Origin: Bacteroidales bacterium
GTDB taxonomy: Bacteria; Bacteroidota; Bacteroidia; Bacteroidales; F082
Assembly (NCBI GenBank): GCA_015493525.1
Contig: WGCY01000037.1
Coordinates: forward strand, 62,001 to 126,000
Length of the DNA stretch: 64,000 bases
Direction: 5' to 3'
In this document: one piece after another, positions 37,778-46,944 of the stretch
Numbering within the stretch: position 1 is the stretch's first letter
How the letters are laid out: every line of letters begins with the position of its first letter
Notes under the pieces: generated by a model
What the model saw: the letters and a program-made list of their open reading frames with translations, nothing else
What the model was told of the DNA's origin: nothing
Databases searched by the model: none
Made by a program: the position numbers and the translations under genes

Positions 37778-40267
37778 TTAAGGGGCCAGGCCAATATCTT
37801 TGTTGACTTTGTTTGGATGTGGTTCGTCATCGCTGGTGGAGCGTATATGCAAGTCAAGCTGGTCGTACGGAATCTCTATTCCGGCTTCTTTCAGCGTACG
37901 AAAAACTTCATACATCATGTTGCTACGAATAGAATACCATTTCCCATACTGGTTTGTCCAAAACAACAACCTGAAAACCAGCGCACTATTACCCATATCA
38001 ATAAAAAAGATGGACGGTTGGGGATCCTGTGCCACATCTTCGTGTTTGTTTAAAAGCTGAAGCAAAACTTCTTTTACCTTATCCGGATCCGAGTTATAGG
38101 AAACACTTACCTTGATTTCTATCCTTCGCTTTCGGTCGGAAAGTGTCCAGTTGACCACTTCGTTGGAGATGAGGTTTCCGTTGGGAACAATAATTTCAGC
38201 CCCATCAAAAGTACGGATGTTGCTGGCACGAATTCCGATGGAACGTACAGTCCCCACCAATTTTCCTACCTCGATGGTATCGCCTATTTTAATGGGACGC
38301 TCAAATAACAGGATAAATCCGGAAACAAGGTTGTTGAAAATATTTTGCAGTCCAAAACCAATACCCACACCAAAAGCGCTAAACATGATGGCAAGGTCGC
38401 TCATGGGCAGTCCCAATGCACTAAAAGCCAGCAAAACGCCAATGGTAATCAGCGTGTACCGGGCCATCATGGCAATGGTGTGCGGCAGGCCCTCATCCAT
38501 ATGCACTTTGCTCAGGATGTCATCTTCAAGAACATCCCTGACAATCCGGGCGATAAATATGGAAAGCCAGATAATAAAGAAGAAGACAAAAAGCCTCCCC
38601 CACGAAAAGGTAATAGACCCCAGTTTGTATTCGTTCCACAACCATTCATCCATGGAATGATAAAAAGAAGTATCCCAGCCCAAAATAGACAGCATATAAT
38701 GCCCAAGAATAAGTAATGCCAAAATATTAAAAAACCGGGGGACCTGTTTAATAAGTTTATTTTTGTTCTTCCGGATAAAATTACTTTTCTGTGCCCACCT
38801 GCCAGTGATAAACGTAATTGACAAACCATTGATAATGACAACTGTTACAGCTATCAGGAAAAAGACAAATACGATTTCTGCAATGGAAAACAACAGGTAC
38901 CTTGCCAGTAAAACTTTACCAAAAACATTTCCCAAAAATCCGGAAACAATTACAACAATAGCCACAAAGCCCAAAGCAAGGACAAAACGCCCGATTCCTT
39001 TACGCGCTTCTTTTTCTTTACGAAACTGTAAAACAAAAAGCAGGGCCGACAGGAGTTCTATAACAGAAATAAAAAGGAGTAAAAACCGCGAATACAAATG
39101 GGCAACCGGCAGATAAGAGTACAAAATCATGGCCGCCAAAACAATGGCCAAAGCGTAAATATAAATATGGTAACGTTTTGTGATAAAACTACTGAGCAGT
39201 ATGGTAATGGGAGGAATAAGCAGCAGCACCAACAGGTCCTTGAAAATAAGCGGCCGGTTTGAATAGATGATAACCGAAGCAAATATACCAATAATCAAAG
39301 CGGTACTTATGGGTTTTGACAACAGCGTTTTCAGCCTTCTCTTATAGGCGATACTTTTCCCCTCTTCAAGTGAAATGGATGCCCTGCGAAGCCGGAAAAA
39401 GAAAAATATAAGGACAATAATCAGGATAACGTGAACAAACACAGTCGCCATGTTGTCCGACAGGAATGTTGTCAGGTTCCTCAGGTCAACTTTGTAAAAT
39501 TGCTGAAAAGGTGCGGAGAGGTCCCTGTTTTTTTTATCGTGGTAATTCAGGGCAAAGAGGGAAGCTTGTTTGGCCGAAAGAATCTCAGCCTGTTTTTTCA
39601 GCTGCATTTTGTTCAAAAGAGCTGTTCGCGTATCAATCTCCAGCTCCAAAGCAGAGATTTTCCGGATAATCCCCACGGTAATATTTGTCAGCTTATTGAC
39701 GGTATAAATCGTTTTGCTGAGGTTTGAAAGCACCTCGTTTGCTGAGTTCTCAACAGTTTTTCCCAGCCGTTTTTTCTGAATAACCGTTTTAACTTTTTTC
39801 CAGTATTTCTGGTTAGACATTAATATATGCCTGTTCTCCACCAGGTTATCCAGAATGGTATTCAGCTCGGTTTTTTTATGGTGTAGAATACTTTGTTGTT
39901 GATGCAGAAAAATCAGGTTGGTCTCAAGTTTTCTCATCCCTTCGTCGGCAAGATCTGTTTTTTTGTCCGCTTTCATCTGGACATCAATCCTTTCGACCAG
40001 CGAATCGGTTTTTCTTTTTAACTTCAACAGCTCTGCCTGACTAATCAGGCGGTCTTTGATTTGCCGTGCTTCCAATATGGCTTCCGAAGATTGCTTGGAT
40101 ATATCTACAACATTGACTGTCTCCTCTTTATCCGCCGCTTTGGCAACAACTTTTGTTTGTCCAAAAGCCGCTGAAACCAAAAAAACGGCAAAAGCAACAA
40201 AGAAAATAAGCCTGGTCAGGCGTATAAAGTAATTTTGTCGTATGGCAGCTATATTTATTCTCAACAT
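37778..40267 (-). CDS. MscS-family mechanosensitive channel (large, MscK-like)
   Basis: An 829-residue membrane protein. A signal peptide (to about residue 36, SAAFGQ) and a periplasmic coiled-coil domain of about 230 residues precede roughly ten transmembrane segments. The C-terminal 290 residues are the MscS core: the pore helix FSAFGVGIGFGLQNIFNNLVSGFILL with its glycine-rich face, then FERPIKIGDTIEVG, GTVRSIGIRASNIRTFDGAEIIVPNGN and the cytoplasmic alpha/beta vestibule. It should release solutes on hypo-osmotic shock. It lies 55 bases upstream of the efflux operon on the same strand. Confidence 0.93.
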   Translation of the reverse strand: MLRINIAAIRQNYFIRLTRLIFFVAFAVFLVSAAFGQTKVVAKAADKEETVNVVDISKQSSEAILEARQIKDRLISQAELLKLKRKTDSLVERIDVQMKADKKTDLADEGMRKLETNLIFLHQQQSILHHKKTELNTILDNLVENRHILMSNQKYWKKVKTVIQKKRLGKTVENSANEVLSNLSKTIYTVNKLTNITVGIIRKISALELEIDTRTALLNKMQLKKQAEILSAKQASLFALNYHDKKNRDLSAPFQQFYKVDLRNLTTFLSDNMATVFVHVILIIVLIFFFFRLRRASISLEEGKSIAYKRRLKTLLSKPISTALIIGIFASVIIYSNRPLIFKDLLVLLLIPPITILLSSFITKRYHIYIYALAIVLAAMILYSYLPVAHLYSRFLLLFISVIELLSALLFVLQFRKEKEARKGIGRFVLALGFVAIVVIVSGFLGNVFGKVLLARYLLFSIAEIVFVFFLIAVTVVIINGLSITFITGRWAQKSNFIRKNKNKLIKQVPRFFNILALLILGHYMLSILGWDTSFYHSMDEWLWNEYKLGSITFSWGRLFVFFFIIWLSIFIARIVRDVLEDDILSKVHMDEGLPHTIAMMARYTLITIGVLLAFSALGLPMSDLAIMFSAFGVGIGFGLQNIFNNLVSGFILLFERPIKIGDTIEVGKLVGTVRSIGIRASNIRTFDGAEIIVPNGNLISNEVVNWTLSDRKRRIEIKVSVSYNSDPDKVKEVLLQLLNKHEDVAQDPQPSIFFIDMGNSALVFRLLFWTNQYGKWYSIRSNMMYEVFRTLKEAGIEIPYDQLDLHIRSTSDDEPHPNKVNKDIGLAP

Positions 40268-40361
40268 ATGGAAAAACCAATCTTAACGCAAGGTAATACA
40301 AATATATAATAAACCTGTTAACTATTGTCATTCATTAAATAACAAAAGATATTTCCGCCAA

Positions 40362-41408
40362 CTACAACTCCCATCCAATGGTCGTTTCAAAAACGTAATC
40401 AAATTTTGAGGCACCTGCTACAGGCTGGTTATCAAAGTTATAAGTAAAGCCCAGATTAATAAAAAGATCTGCAATAAAATCATATTTCAGATTAAAATTA
40501 AAATCGGACCGGAAACGTCGTTTTTCCGTTAAGCCCGGATAACCGTAAAGGGAGGTGTTAATTTCCAAATCTCCCATATTGAAGATAACATATTCCAGGC
40601 CCATATAGGCCTCCAGACTGTTTTTGCCCGACTGGCCTGTTTCTTCATAATAATTCTCAATATTCCAAACCGCACCACCGGAAACCGATAAAGACTGTAC
40701 ATGGTTATTAACCAGGAAATTTCCAGCACCGACTTTTATGGTAGCACGTAATTTCAGCTTTTGTTCCGTACTATTTAAGAAATTGCCTGAGCCGGTAAGA
40801 AACCAGCTTTTCCCAATAAAATATTTCCCTCCGATATTGCCCTCGGTACGTTTTGTTTTTGAATCAATGGTATCCTCAATAGTTTGAAAAGTACGGTTCA
40901 TACTATAGGAAAGATTGGTACTAAACGTATTGGCAAGATATCCGGCATTCAGCTTGCTGGTAAGCTGGCTGTTGTTGTTCGCTTTGGCCAGCGAATAACC
41001 CAGGGACACATCGAATGATAATCTGCTGAGAAATGATTTATCCGCTTCTTTCAGATAAATAACATTCAATTTCTTCACAGAGACACTGCCGGCCTGAAAA
41101 TCATGTACAATAATGTTCTCCGGATGGGCAGGGTCAGATGACAAGCTCCCGTAATAACGAACGCCTTTGGAAAGATAAACGATAAAAAACTGACTTGTCT
41201 TCAGGTATTTAACCTTTTCCCATTTGATTTTAAAATCACCGTCGCTGTATTTGGTTTTCAACTGCACAATCCCCTGTTTCATCTCTTTTATCTCTCCCAC
41301 GAGGTAATTCCCATTGTCCATAACAAGAGAATCGGTCTGGGCAAATGCATCGGCAGACAGCAAAAGAGAAAAGAACAGCAGTTTTATAAATAGTACTTTA
41401 CCAGACAT
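40362..41408 (-). CDS. DUF481 family outer-membrane protein
   Basis: A 348-residue exported protein with a signal peptide (LLSADAFAQ). An N-terminal SH3-like region (DNGNYLVGEIKEMKQGIVQLKTKYSDGDFKIKWE) is followed by a DUF481 beta-barrel of alternating hydrophobic strands from about residue 125 to the terminal ETTIGWEL. DUF481 proteins are presumed outer-membrane barrels of unknown function. The next gene downstream by transcription is the MscS-type channel, and a SYLF gene lies upstream; all three may answer to envelope stress. Confidence 0.85.
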   Translation of the reverse strand: MSGKVLFIKLLFFSLLLSADAFAQTDSLVMDNGNYLVGEIKEMKQGIVQLKTKYSDGDFKIKWEKVKYLKTSQFFIVYLSKGVRYYGSLSSDPAHPENIIVHDFQAGSVSVKKLNVIYLKEADKSFLSRLSFDVSLGYSLAKANNNSQLTSKLNAGYLANTFSTNLSYSMNRTFQTIEDTIDSKTKRTEGNIGGKYFIGKSWFLTGSGNFLNSTEQKLKLRATIKVGAGNFLVNNHVQSLSVSGGAVWNIENYYEETGQSGKNSLEAYMGLEYVIFNMGDLEINTSLYGYPGLTEKRRFRSDFNFNLKYDFIADLFINLGFTYNFDNQPVAGASKFDYVFETTIGWEL

Positions 41409-41455
41409 GTAGTTATCACCTTAATTTACACCATCCATTTTGCTGTATTCGTAAT

Positions 41456-41980
41456 TTAATAAGGTTTTATTTTAAATTTTTGCCCACCAATAGAAGCTTC
41501 GTACATAAGCCCGCCAATGGCCTTTGTAAAAACTAGTATCCCATCGCGGTATTGGGCATCCTTGGAAACGCCTTCTTTTAGGGCCACAGCCGAAACCTGT
41601 GCCGCAAACTCATAATTACTGCCGGTAAACCGGTCATAAGCTTCTTTATTTTCCAGAAAGATAATTTCAGCATATTTCTGTCCACCGGCCTGCAAGCCAA
41701 TGGTTACCTGGGTCATTTTGGCCCCGGACACCGGTGCGCCTCCCCTGAAAACAGTCCCTTTTCCACCGGCACCGCCAATACCGAAGCCGCCTTTCCCGAT
41801 ATGGGGAAAAACAACATAGCCATAGGCCGAATTAAAAAACTTGGTGATACCGGGATCGTTTTTCTTAAACTCCTGGATTATTTTTTTCGACTCTTTAATA
41901 TTATCATTGTTTTTCTGGGCAAAAGCAGCACCTGAAAAAGCAAACAGAACAAGTGCCAGTAACGTAACTTTGACTTTCAT
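41456..41980 (-). CDS. SYLF (Ysc84-type) lipid-binding domain protein
   Basis: A 174-residue exported protein with a signal peptide (LALVLFAFSGAAFAQ). The SYLF domain covers most of the mature part: FFNSAYGYVVFPHIGKGGFGIGGAGGKG, VTIGLQAGGQKYAEIIFLENKEAYDRF and DGILVFTKAIGGLMYEASIGGQKF. The eukaryotic Ysc84/SH3YL1 domain binds phosphoinositides; bacterial versions are exported and of unknown role. The promoter carries a perfect 16-bp palindrome over the -33 region, so the gene is probably tightly regulated. Confidence 0.92.
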   Translation of the reverse strand: MKVKVTLLALVLFAFSGAAFAQKNNDNIKESKKIIQEFKKNDPGITKFFNSAYGYVVFPHIGKGGFGIGGAGGKGTVFRGGAPVSGAKMTQVTIGLQAGGQKYAEIIFLENKEAYDRFTGSNYEFAAQVSAVALKEGVSKDAQYRDGILVFTKAIGGLMYEASIGGQKFKIKPY

Positions 41981-42013
41981 TTTTTAAGTATTAAGTGAAT
42001 ATATTTGGAGTGC

Positions 42014-42046
42014 CAAAGATATAAAAAAGGTTCTACATATGTAGAA
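42014..42046 (-). promoter_or_regulatory. SYLF-gene promoter with palindromic operator
   Basis: On the minus strand TATCTTTG (42021-42014) matches TAnnTTTG, 34 bases before the ATG. Nine bases further upstream lies the perfect palindrome TTCTACATATGTAGAA (42031-42046), covering the position of the -33 element. This is the geometry of a repressor or activator site for a dimeric regulator. The rest of the gap up to 42212 holds nothing recognised. Confidence 0.65.
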
Positions 42047-42212
42047 TTTTTTTATATCGGCATTACATACTGATACACGATACATTATGCATGGCAAAAC
42101 CATTTACAACAGGCTTGCCGTTATGAATAACCTGTTTGTTTTGGTTTCATTACTATAGTACTTGTAATATCCATAATATTTAAAATTCCCGTTTATCATT
42201 TACATAAAACAA

Positions 42213-42250
42213 AAAAAAGCCTCGTAACAGGAGTGAAACAAGGCTTTTGC
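42213..42250 (-). terminator. Intrinsic terminator after the 64-aa small gene
   Basis: On the minus strand AAAAGCCTTGT pairs with ACGAGGCTTTT (one mismatch) around a 12-base loop and is followed by a run of T's. It ends the two-gene transcript from 42624. Confidence 0.85.
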
Positions 42251-42281
42251 GGGCGGGCTTTTGTGGGTATTGCTACCCGAA

Positions 42282-42476
42282 TTAAAGGAAAAAGGATCGC
42301 TTATGAATAACGGAATAAAGACGATAGTGTTTGTTGTCTGTTTGATCAAAGAAATAAACCTTGTCGCCTTTAATGAATATCTTGGCAGAAAGCTCTTTCA
42401 CATCGCGCTGTTGTAATCCCTCACGGGCAAGTTGCTCCAGCGAAAATGTTTTGTTAATTTGTATCGCCGTTTCCAT
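42282..42476 (-). CDS. Small hypothetical protein (64 aa)
   Basis: Unrecognised soluble protein. The N-terminal half is helical and acidic (FSLEQLAREGLQQRDVKEL); the C-terminal half suggests a short beta sheet (KIFIKGDKVYFFDQTDNKHYRLY). It starts one base after the stop of a zinc-ribbon gene and is followed by a terminator, so the two form a micro-operon. The dedicated terminator and coupled start are the main reasons to accept it as real. Confidence 0.6.
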   Translation of the reverse strand: METAIQINKTFSLEQLAREGLQQRDVKELSAKIFIKGDKVYFFDQTDNKHYRLYSVIHKRSFFL

Positions 42477-42477
42477 T

Positions 42478-42624
42478 TTATTTGACTTTTATTTTTATTC
42501 CTTCCTTAGCACAAACCGGACAAAAAGAATCTTTAATTATTGTAACGTAACCACACCGCGGACACTTATAATAAGTATGCACCTTTACTTTCGGTTTCTT
42601 TTTTGTCGGCTCCGGTTTATTCAC
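42478..42624 (-). CDS. 48-aa zinc-ribbon protein (GTG start)
   Basis: The complement from the GTG at 42624 encodes a 48-residue basic protein. It has a Lys/Pro-rich N terminus (NKPEPTKKKPKVKVHTYYK) and two Cys pairs, CPRC and CPVC, spaced as in rubredoxin-like or zinc-ribbon knuckles, then a Lys-rich end. No ATG is available in frame; the frame is closed upstream by a TAA at 42655-42657. A TAAACTTG element (one mismatch to TAnnTTTG) lies at 42650-42657. One base separates it from the next small gene. It may bind RNA, DNA or the ribosome; this is inference from size and charge. Confidence 0.65.
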   Translation of the reverse strand: MNKPEPTKKKPKVKVHTYYKCPRCGYVTIIKDSFCPVCAKEGIKIKVK

Positions 42625-42850
42625 TTTATAAGAGTAACAACAGCTGTGCCAAGTTTACCAACGAACAGGGTCGAGTAGCGTAAAATATTGTACCACAAAC
42701 AATAAAAGGATTTTTAAAATTGTTTTTCTAGTTTTGTTTTTCTGCAGCAGACCGGTTTCTTTACAGTTTCGGAGATATTCCGTTTCCGGAATCGGTATCT
42801 TTTTCCGGTTTTCCCTCCCGAATGCCGGCACAACAGGACAAAAATTGATG

Positions 42851-42858
42851 TACTTTTG
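42851..42858 (+). promoter_or_regulatory. -7 promoter element for deoC
   Basis: TACTTTTG matches TAnnTTTG, 26 bases before the deoC ATG. Confidence 0.6.
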
Positions 42859-42884
42859 TAAAAAAATTAAGAAACCGGATACAG

Positions 42885-43739
42885 ATGAAATACAGCCGTT
42901 ATTCCACTTCACTTCCCGAACTGACAAAAAGGGCGGAAGATATTATTAACCAGCAATTTAAACCGGACGAGCTGCTCTCGATGTACAAAAACATACTGGG
43001 GCTCATCGACCTGACTACCCTGAGTGGGGATGATACCCGGGAAAAAGTCCGGAACCTTTGCCTGCAGGCCATTGATTTTGAAAATAAAAATCTGGGTACT
43101 CCGAAAACCGCGGCCGTGTGTGTTTATCCCGTTTTTGCAGGGGTTGTTTCCGAAACCCTGAAAGGTACCGGCATTCAGACAGCCTGTGTGGCAGGTGCTT
43201 TTCCCAGCGGACAGTCGCCATTGAATGCCCGCCTGCTGGAGGTGTCGTATGCGGTGGAAAACGGTGCCGATGAAATTGATATGGTTATCAGCCGGGGACG
43301 CCTGTTGGAGGGAGATACCGGATTTGTTCTGGAAGAGGTAAAAGCCCATAAGGAGGCCTGTGCAGGGAAACACCTGAAAGTGATTCTGGAAACAGGAGAA
43401 CTGAAATCGCCCGAACTGATTAGGAAAGCCTGCGAACTGGCACTGGAAGGCGGAGCTAATTTTTTAAAAACTTCTACCGGTAAGGTTATGCCGGCAGCTA
43501 CCCATGAAGCGGTTTTGATTATGCTGGATACCATCAGCGAGTTTTATAAATCGGAGGGCAAAATGATCGGGATTAAACCGGCCGGCGGCATTGCCACTCC
43601 CGGTGAAGCCCTGAATTATTACCTGTTGGTGCAGGCAGTACTGGGCGATCAATGGCTGAACAAGAAACTTTTCAGGATAGGGGCCAGCCGGCTGGCCGGA
43701 AACCTGTATCAGGCCATTGAGGAACTGGCTACCGTTTAA
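42885..43739 (+). CDS. deoC: Deoxyribose-phosphate aldolase
   Basis: DeoC splits 2-deoxyribose 5-phosphate into acetaldehyde and glyceraldehyde 3-phosphate in deoxynucleoside breakdown. The 284-residue TIM barrel has the Schiff-base lysine in GGANFLKTSTGKV, the second active-site lysine in GIKPAGGI, the acid motif ENGADEIDMVIS, and AVCVYPVF near residue 80. It is longer than the 220-260 residues of many homologues because of an N-terminal extension of about 30 residues. A lipoprotein gene follows 11 bases downstream. Confidence 0.95.
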   Translation: MKYSRYSTSLPELTKRAEDIINQQFKPDELLSMYKNILGLIDLTTLSGDDTREKVRNLCLQAIDFENKNLGTPKTAAVCVYPVFAGVVSETLKGTGIQTACVAGAFPSGQSPLNARLLEVSYAVENGADEIDMVISRGRLLEGDTGFVLEEVKAHKEACAGKHLKVILETGELKSPELIRKACELALEGGANFLKTSTGKVMPAATHEAVLIMLDTISEFYKSEGKMIGIKPAGGIATPGEALNYYLLVQAVLGDQWLNKKLFRIGASRLAGNLYQAIEELATV

Positions 43740-43750
43740 ATCTTTTTAAT

Positions 43751-44170
43751 ATGATGAACAGCAGGAAATTATTCTCATTTGCCATTTTCATTGCCGTTGC
43801 ACTTCTTTTTTCGTGTACCACCGTAGACAATACAGAACCACAGGCCCCGGTTGACCTTGTCGCCAAGTTCCTGGGGACATGGCATGTTGTGGATAATGCC
43901 ACACGGTTAAACTACGATGTAACGATTTCTCGGCACAGTGCTTATCCCAAGACCAAAGTTTACCTGACAAATTTTGCCGATTTTAGCGGGCGCATCGAAG
44001 GAGAAGTGGTGGGGAAAACCATTCTGCTCCATAACCAGCAAACCAGCGATCCGGATTACACCATCGACGACGGCACCGGAACATGGATTAACGATAAAAA
44101 AATTGATTTCCTGTATACTTTAAATGACGGGGTCAATGCAAAGGTTCGCGAAGCTGTTTTCACGAAATAA
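43751..44170 (+). CDS. Hypothetical lipoprotein (139 aa)
   Basis: A small exported lipoprotein with lipobox ALLFSC (Cys about residue 22). The mature part looks like a small beta-barrel of lipocalin-like type (KFLGTWHVVDNATRLNYDVTISRH and FSGRIEGEVVGKTILLHNQQ) with GTWxV at its first strand. The function is not recognised. It probably shares the deoC transcript. Its last 51 bases overlap the end of the convergent DUF4296 gene. Confidence 0.75.
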   Translation: MMNSRKLFSFAIFIAVALLFSCTTVDNTEPQAPVDLVAKFLGTWHVVDNATRLNYDVTISRHSAYPKTKVYLTNFADFSGRIEGEVVGKTILLHNQQTSDPDYTIDDGTGTWINDKKIDFLYTLNDGVNAKVREAVFTK

Positions 44171-44587
44171 ATAAGGAAAGTTTTTGCCATTATCTTTCTT
44201 CCGGGATTTTATCCCCTCTTTTATTCTTTTTTCCTCATTCAGAACATATTGCTTCTCCGTTAATTTCGACATGACCCCATCGTAGATTTTGGCCATCACA
44301 TCTCCTTTGTTGTTGTAATAATCGAGACTGGACCTGATTTGGCTTTTGGTAACATGATAGCGGTTGTACAAAACCTGATAATAATCCGCCTTTATATCTT
44401 TATACTCCGGATAATGTTCCCTGTTGTAAATGGCAGCCCCCTGAATAATTTCCATATCTGTCAGGATATCAATCATTTTCTTTTCAGGAATAAGGTTTGC
44501 AGGCTTTTTAACCTCCAGTTTGTTTACCTTATAACATCCCGAAAAAAGAAGGGCCAGTAACAGCACCAATATGGATGACCTCTTCAT
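44120..44587 (-). CDS. DUF4296 domain-containing lipoprotein
   Basis: A 155-residue lipoprotein (lipobox ALLFSGC) of a family seen in Bacteroidota. The conserved domain covers IPEKKMIDILTDMEIIQGA, YNRYHVTKSQIRSSLDYYN and the helix MAKIYDGVMSKLTEKQ. The function is unknown. It follows recQ on the same strand by three bases, suggesting translational coupling. Its C-terminal 17 codons overlap the convergent lipoprotein gene, and this tail (FRENSFANLCIDPVI) is not typical of the domain, so it may be an extension. Confidence 0.82.
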   Translation of the reverse strand: MKRSSILVLLLALLFSGCYKVNKLEVKKPANLIPEKKMIDILTDMEIIQGAAIYNREHYPEYKDIKADYYQVLYNRYHVTKSQIRSSLDYYNNKGDVMAKIYDGVMSKLTEKQYVLNEEKRIKEGIKSRKKDNGKNFPYLFRENSFANLCIDPVI

Positions 44588-44590
44588 GGT

Positions 44591-46798
44591 TTAATTTCCC
44601 ACCTCCGACAAAAACTTAATACGCATGAGCCTTATTTCCTCTTCATTGTATTCCGCTTCGCCCAGCTCATCAAGCGCATCCTGTACCGAATCGGTTTCTG
44701 CTTCCAGAAAATACTCATAAATATCTTCCTGATGGTACTCGTCCACCTTCTCATCAATATAATAATTAATGTCGAGACGGGTTCCTGAAGAGACAATCCG
44801 TTCAATTTCCGTCAGCATCTCGTCCAGCGAGAGGTTTTTTGCATGGGCAATGTCGTTCAGGGGAAGTTTCCGGTCAATACTTTTGATAATATAGACTTTT
44901 AAACCTGATTTGTTGACCACCGATTTTATCACGATGTCATTGGGGCGCATAATGTCATTTTCCTCCACGTACTCTTTTATCAGGTCGCAAAACGGCTGGC
45001 CGTATTTTTGTGCTTTCCCCACGCCGACACCGATAATCTGTTGCATTTCACTAATGGTTATCGGGTATTGGATAGCCATATCTTCGAGGGAAGGATCCTG
45101 AAAGATCACAAAAGGGGGCAGGTTTTCTTCGTGAGAAATCTCCTTACGCAAATCTTTCAGCATGGCAAAAAGGACAGGGTCGGAGCCGCTCATCTTCTGC
45201 CCTTTTCCGGGAACCAGTATGCCGTCATTGCTGCCACTCTCATATTCGTGGTCTTCCGCTACCATAATGCTGTAGGGCTTTTTGATAAAATCTTCGCCCG
45301 CCTTCGTCAATTTTAAAATACCGTAATTCTCAATCTCTTTTTCCAGCAGGCGTTGAATCAAAGCCTGGCGAATGATTACCACCCAATAATGGCTTTCTTT
45401 CTTTTTCCCTTTACCAAAAACCGGCGTTTTATCCAGCTTTATCGCCTTGACATCCCCGCTTTTTTTACCGGCAATGATATCGGCAATCATATTCACCTTA
45501 TACTGTTGTTTCAAAAAGCGGACTGTTTCCAAAACCAGTTTCACATCTTCCATTCCCTCAAATTTTTCTTTGGGGTGCAGGCAGTTATCGCACGAGCCGC
45601 AATTTTCTTTAGTATAGACCTCTCCGAAATAATGAAGCAACAGTTTATGCCTGCACACCGAAGATTCAGCGTAAGCCACCGTTTCAAAAAGCAACTCTTT
45701 GGCAATTTCCTGCTCGGCCACAGGCTTGTCTTTCATAAATTTCTCCAGCTTCTGGATATCATCATAGCTGTAAAAGGTAAGACAATTTCCCTCACCGCCA
45801 TCGCGGCCCGCCCTGCCGGTTTCCTGATAGTACCCCTCTATGCTTTTGGGAATGTCGTGATGAATCACAAAACGGATGTCCGGTTTATCAATGCCCATAC
45901 CGAAGGCAATGGTAGCCACAATTACATCCACTTCTTCCATCAGAAATTTATCCTGATTGTTTCGCCGTGTGGCAGCATCGAGGCCTGCATGATAAGGTAC
46001 CGCTTTAATACCGTTTACCACCAATGTCTCCGCTATTTCCAATACTTTCTTACGGCTCAGGCAATATACGATGCCCGATTTGCCTGACTGGGTTTTAATG
46101 TATTTAATAATGTCTTTAATAACCGCCTTGGTCTTTGGACGAATCTCGTAATACAGGTTCGGACGGTCAAAAGAGGATTTAAATACACTCGCCTGAACGA
46201 TATCCAGTGTCTTCAAAATATCTTCCTGCACTTTCAGGGTAGCAGTAGCCGTCAGTGCAATAATGGGGACTTTGTGGCCAATAGCCTGAATGATAGGCTT
46301 TAACTTACGGTATTCAGGTCTGAAATCATGGCCCCATTCCGAAATACAATGTGCTTCGTCGATGGCATAAAAAGAGATTTGAATCTGTTTAAGAAACTGA
46401 ATATTGTCCTCTTTGGTAAGAGATTCGGGGGCCATGTAAAGCAATTTCGTTTTGCCGGCAAGCAAATCCGAACGGACCTGGTTCATCTCAGCTTTGGAAA
46501 GGGATGAATTCATAACGTGGGCAATGGCCGTTTCCGAACCAAAATTACGAATCATGTCCACCTGATTTTTCATAAGGGCAATCAACGGGGAAACAACAAT
46601 AGCAGTACCCGGCTTGGCAAGGGCCGGCAATTGATAACATAAAGATTTGCCGCCACCCGTAGGCATAACCACAAAACTGTCGTTCCCGGCCATGAGGTTG
46701 TTGATAATGGCCTCCTGGTTCCCTTTGAATTTTGAAAAGCCAAAGAAACTTTTTAGTAAAGGTTTCAGGCCGTAAGTATCATTTTTCACACTTCCCAT
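44591..46798 (-). CDS. recQ: ATP-dependent DNA helicase RecQ
   Basis: RecQ unwinds DNA 3' to 5' in recombination and fork repair. The 735 residues include helicase motif I (MPTGGGKSLCYQLPAL), motif II DEAH in YAIDEAHCISEWGHDFRPEY, motif VI (IEGYYQETGRAGRDG), the zinc-binding cysteines CRHKLLLHYFG and NCGSCDNCLHP near residue 400, the RQC winged helix, an HRDC domain (about 540-620) and a C-terminal acidic extension beyond the 600-residue bacterial core. The gene is divergent from kdsD. Confidence 0.97.
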   Translation of the reverse strand: MGSVKNDTYGLKPLLKSFFGFSKFKGNQEAIINNLMAGNDSFVVMPTGGGKSLCYQLPALAKPGTAIVVSPLIALMKNQVDMIRNFGSETAIAHVMNSSLSKAEMNQVRSDLLAGKTKLLYMAPESLTKEDNIQFLKQIQISFYAIDEAHCISEWGHDFRPEYRKLKPIIQAIGHKVPIIALTATATLKVQEDILKTLDIVQASVFKSSFDRPNLYYEIRPKTKAVIKDIIKYIKTQSGKSGIVYCLSRKKVLEIAETLVVNGIKAVPYHAGLDAATRRNNQDKFLMEEVDVIVATIAFGMGIDKPDIRFVIHHDIPKSIEGYYQETGRAGRDGGEGNCLTFYSYDDIQKLEKFMKDKPVAEQEIAKELLFETVAYAESSVCRHKLLLHYFGEVYTKENCGSCDNCLHPKEKFEGMEDVKLVLETVRFLKQQYKVNMIADIIAGKKSGDVKAIKLDKTPVFGKGKKKESHYWVVIIRQALIQRLLEKEIENYGILKLTKAGEDFIKKPYSIMVAEDHEYESGSNDGILVPGKGQKMSGSDPVLFAMLKDLRKEISHEENLPPFVIFQDPSLEDMAIQYPITISEMQQIIGVGVGKAQKYGQPFCDLIKEYVEENDIMRPNDIVIKSVVNKSGLKVYIIKSIDRKLPLNDIAHAKNLSLDEMLTEIERIVSSGTRLDINYYIDEKVDEYHQEDIYEYFLEAETDSVQDALDELGEAEYNEEEIRLMRIKFLSEVGN

Positions 46799-46825
46799 AC
46801 AACGTGTTAATATAAATATATGTCG

Positions 46826-46833
46826 TACTTTTG
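46826..46833 (+). promoter_or_regulatory. -7 promoter element for kdsD-lptB
   Basis: TACTTTTG matches TAnnTTTG on the plus strand, about 110 bases before the kdsD start, in the divergent recQ/kdsD gap. Confidence 0.5.
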
Positions 46834-46944
46834 AACAATGAATAAAATTTCAAGCCATGATAAGTTTCTGTGGCTTTTATTCATTGAACCATTACAAATA
46901 TAATAATAATATTTTATAAAAGCGTTAAAAATATTTTAAAAAAA

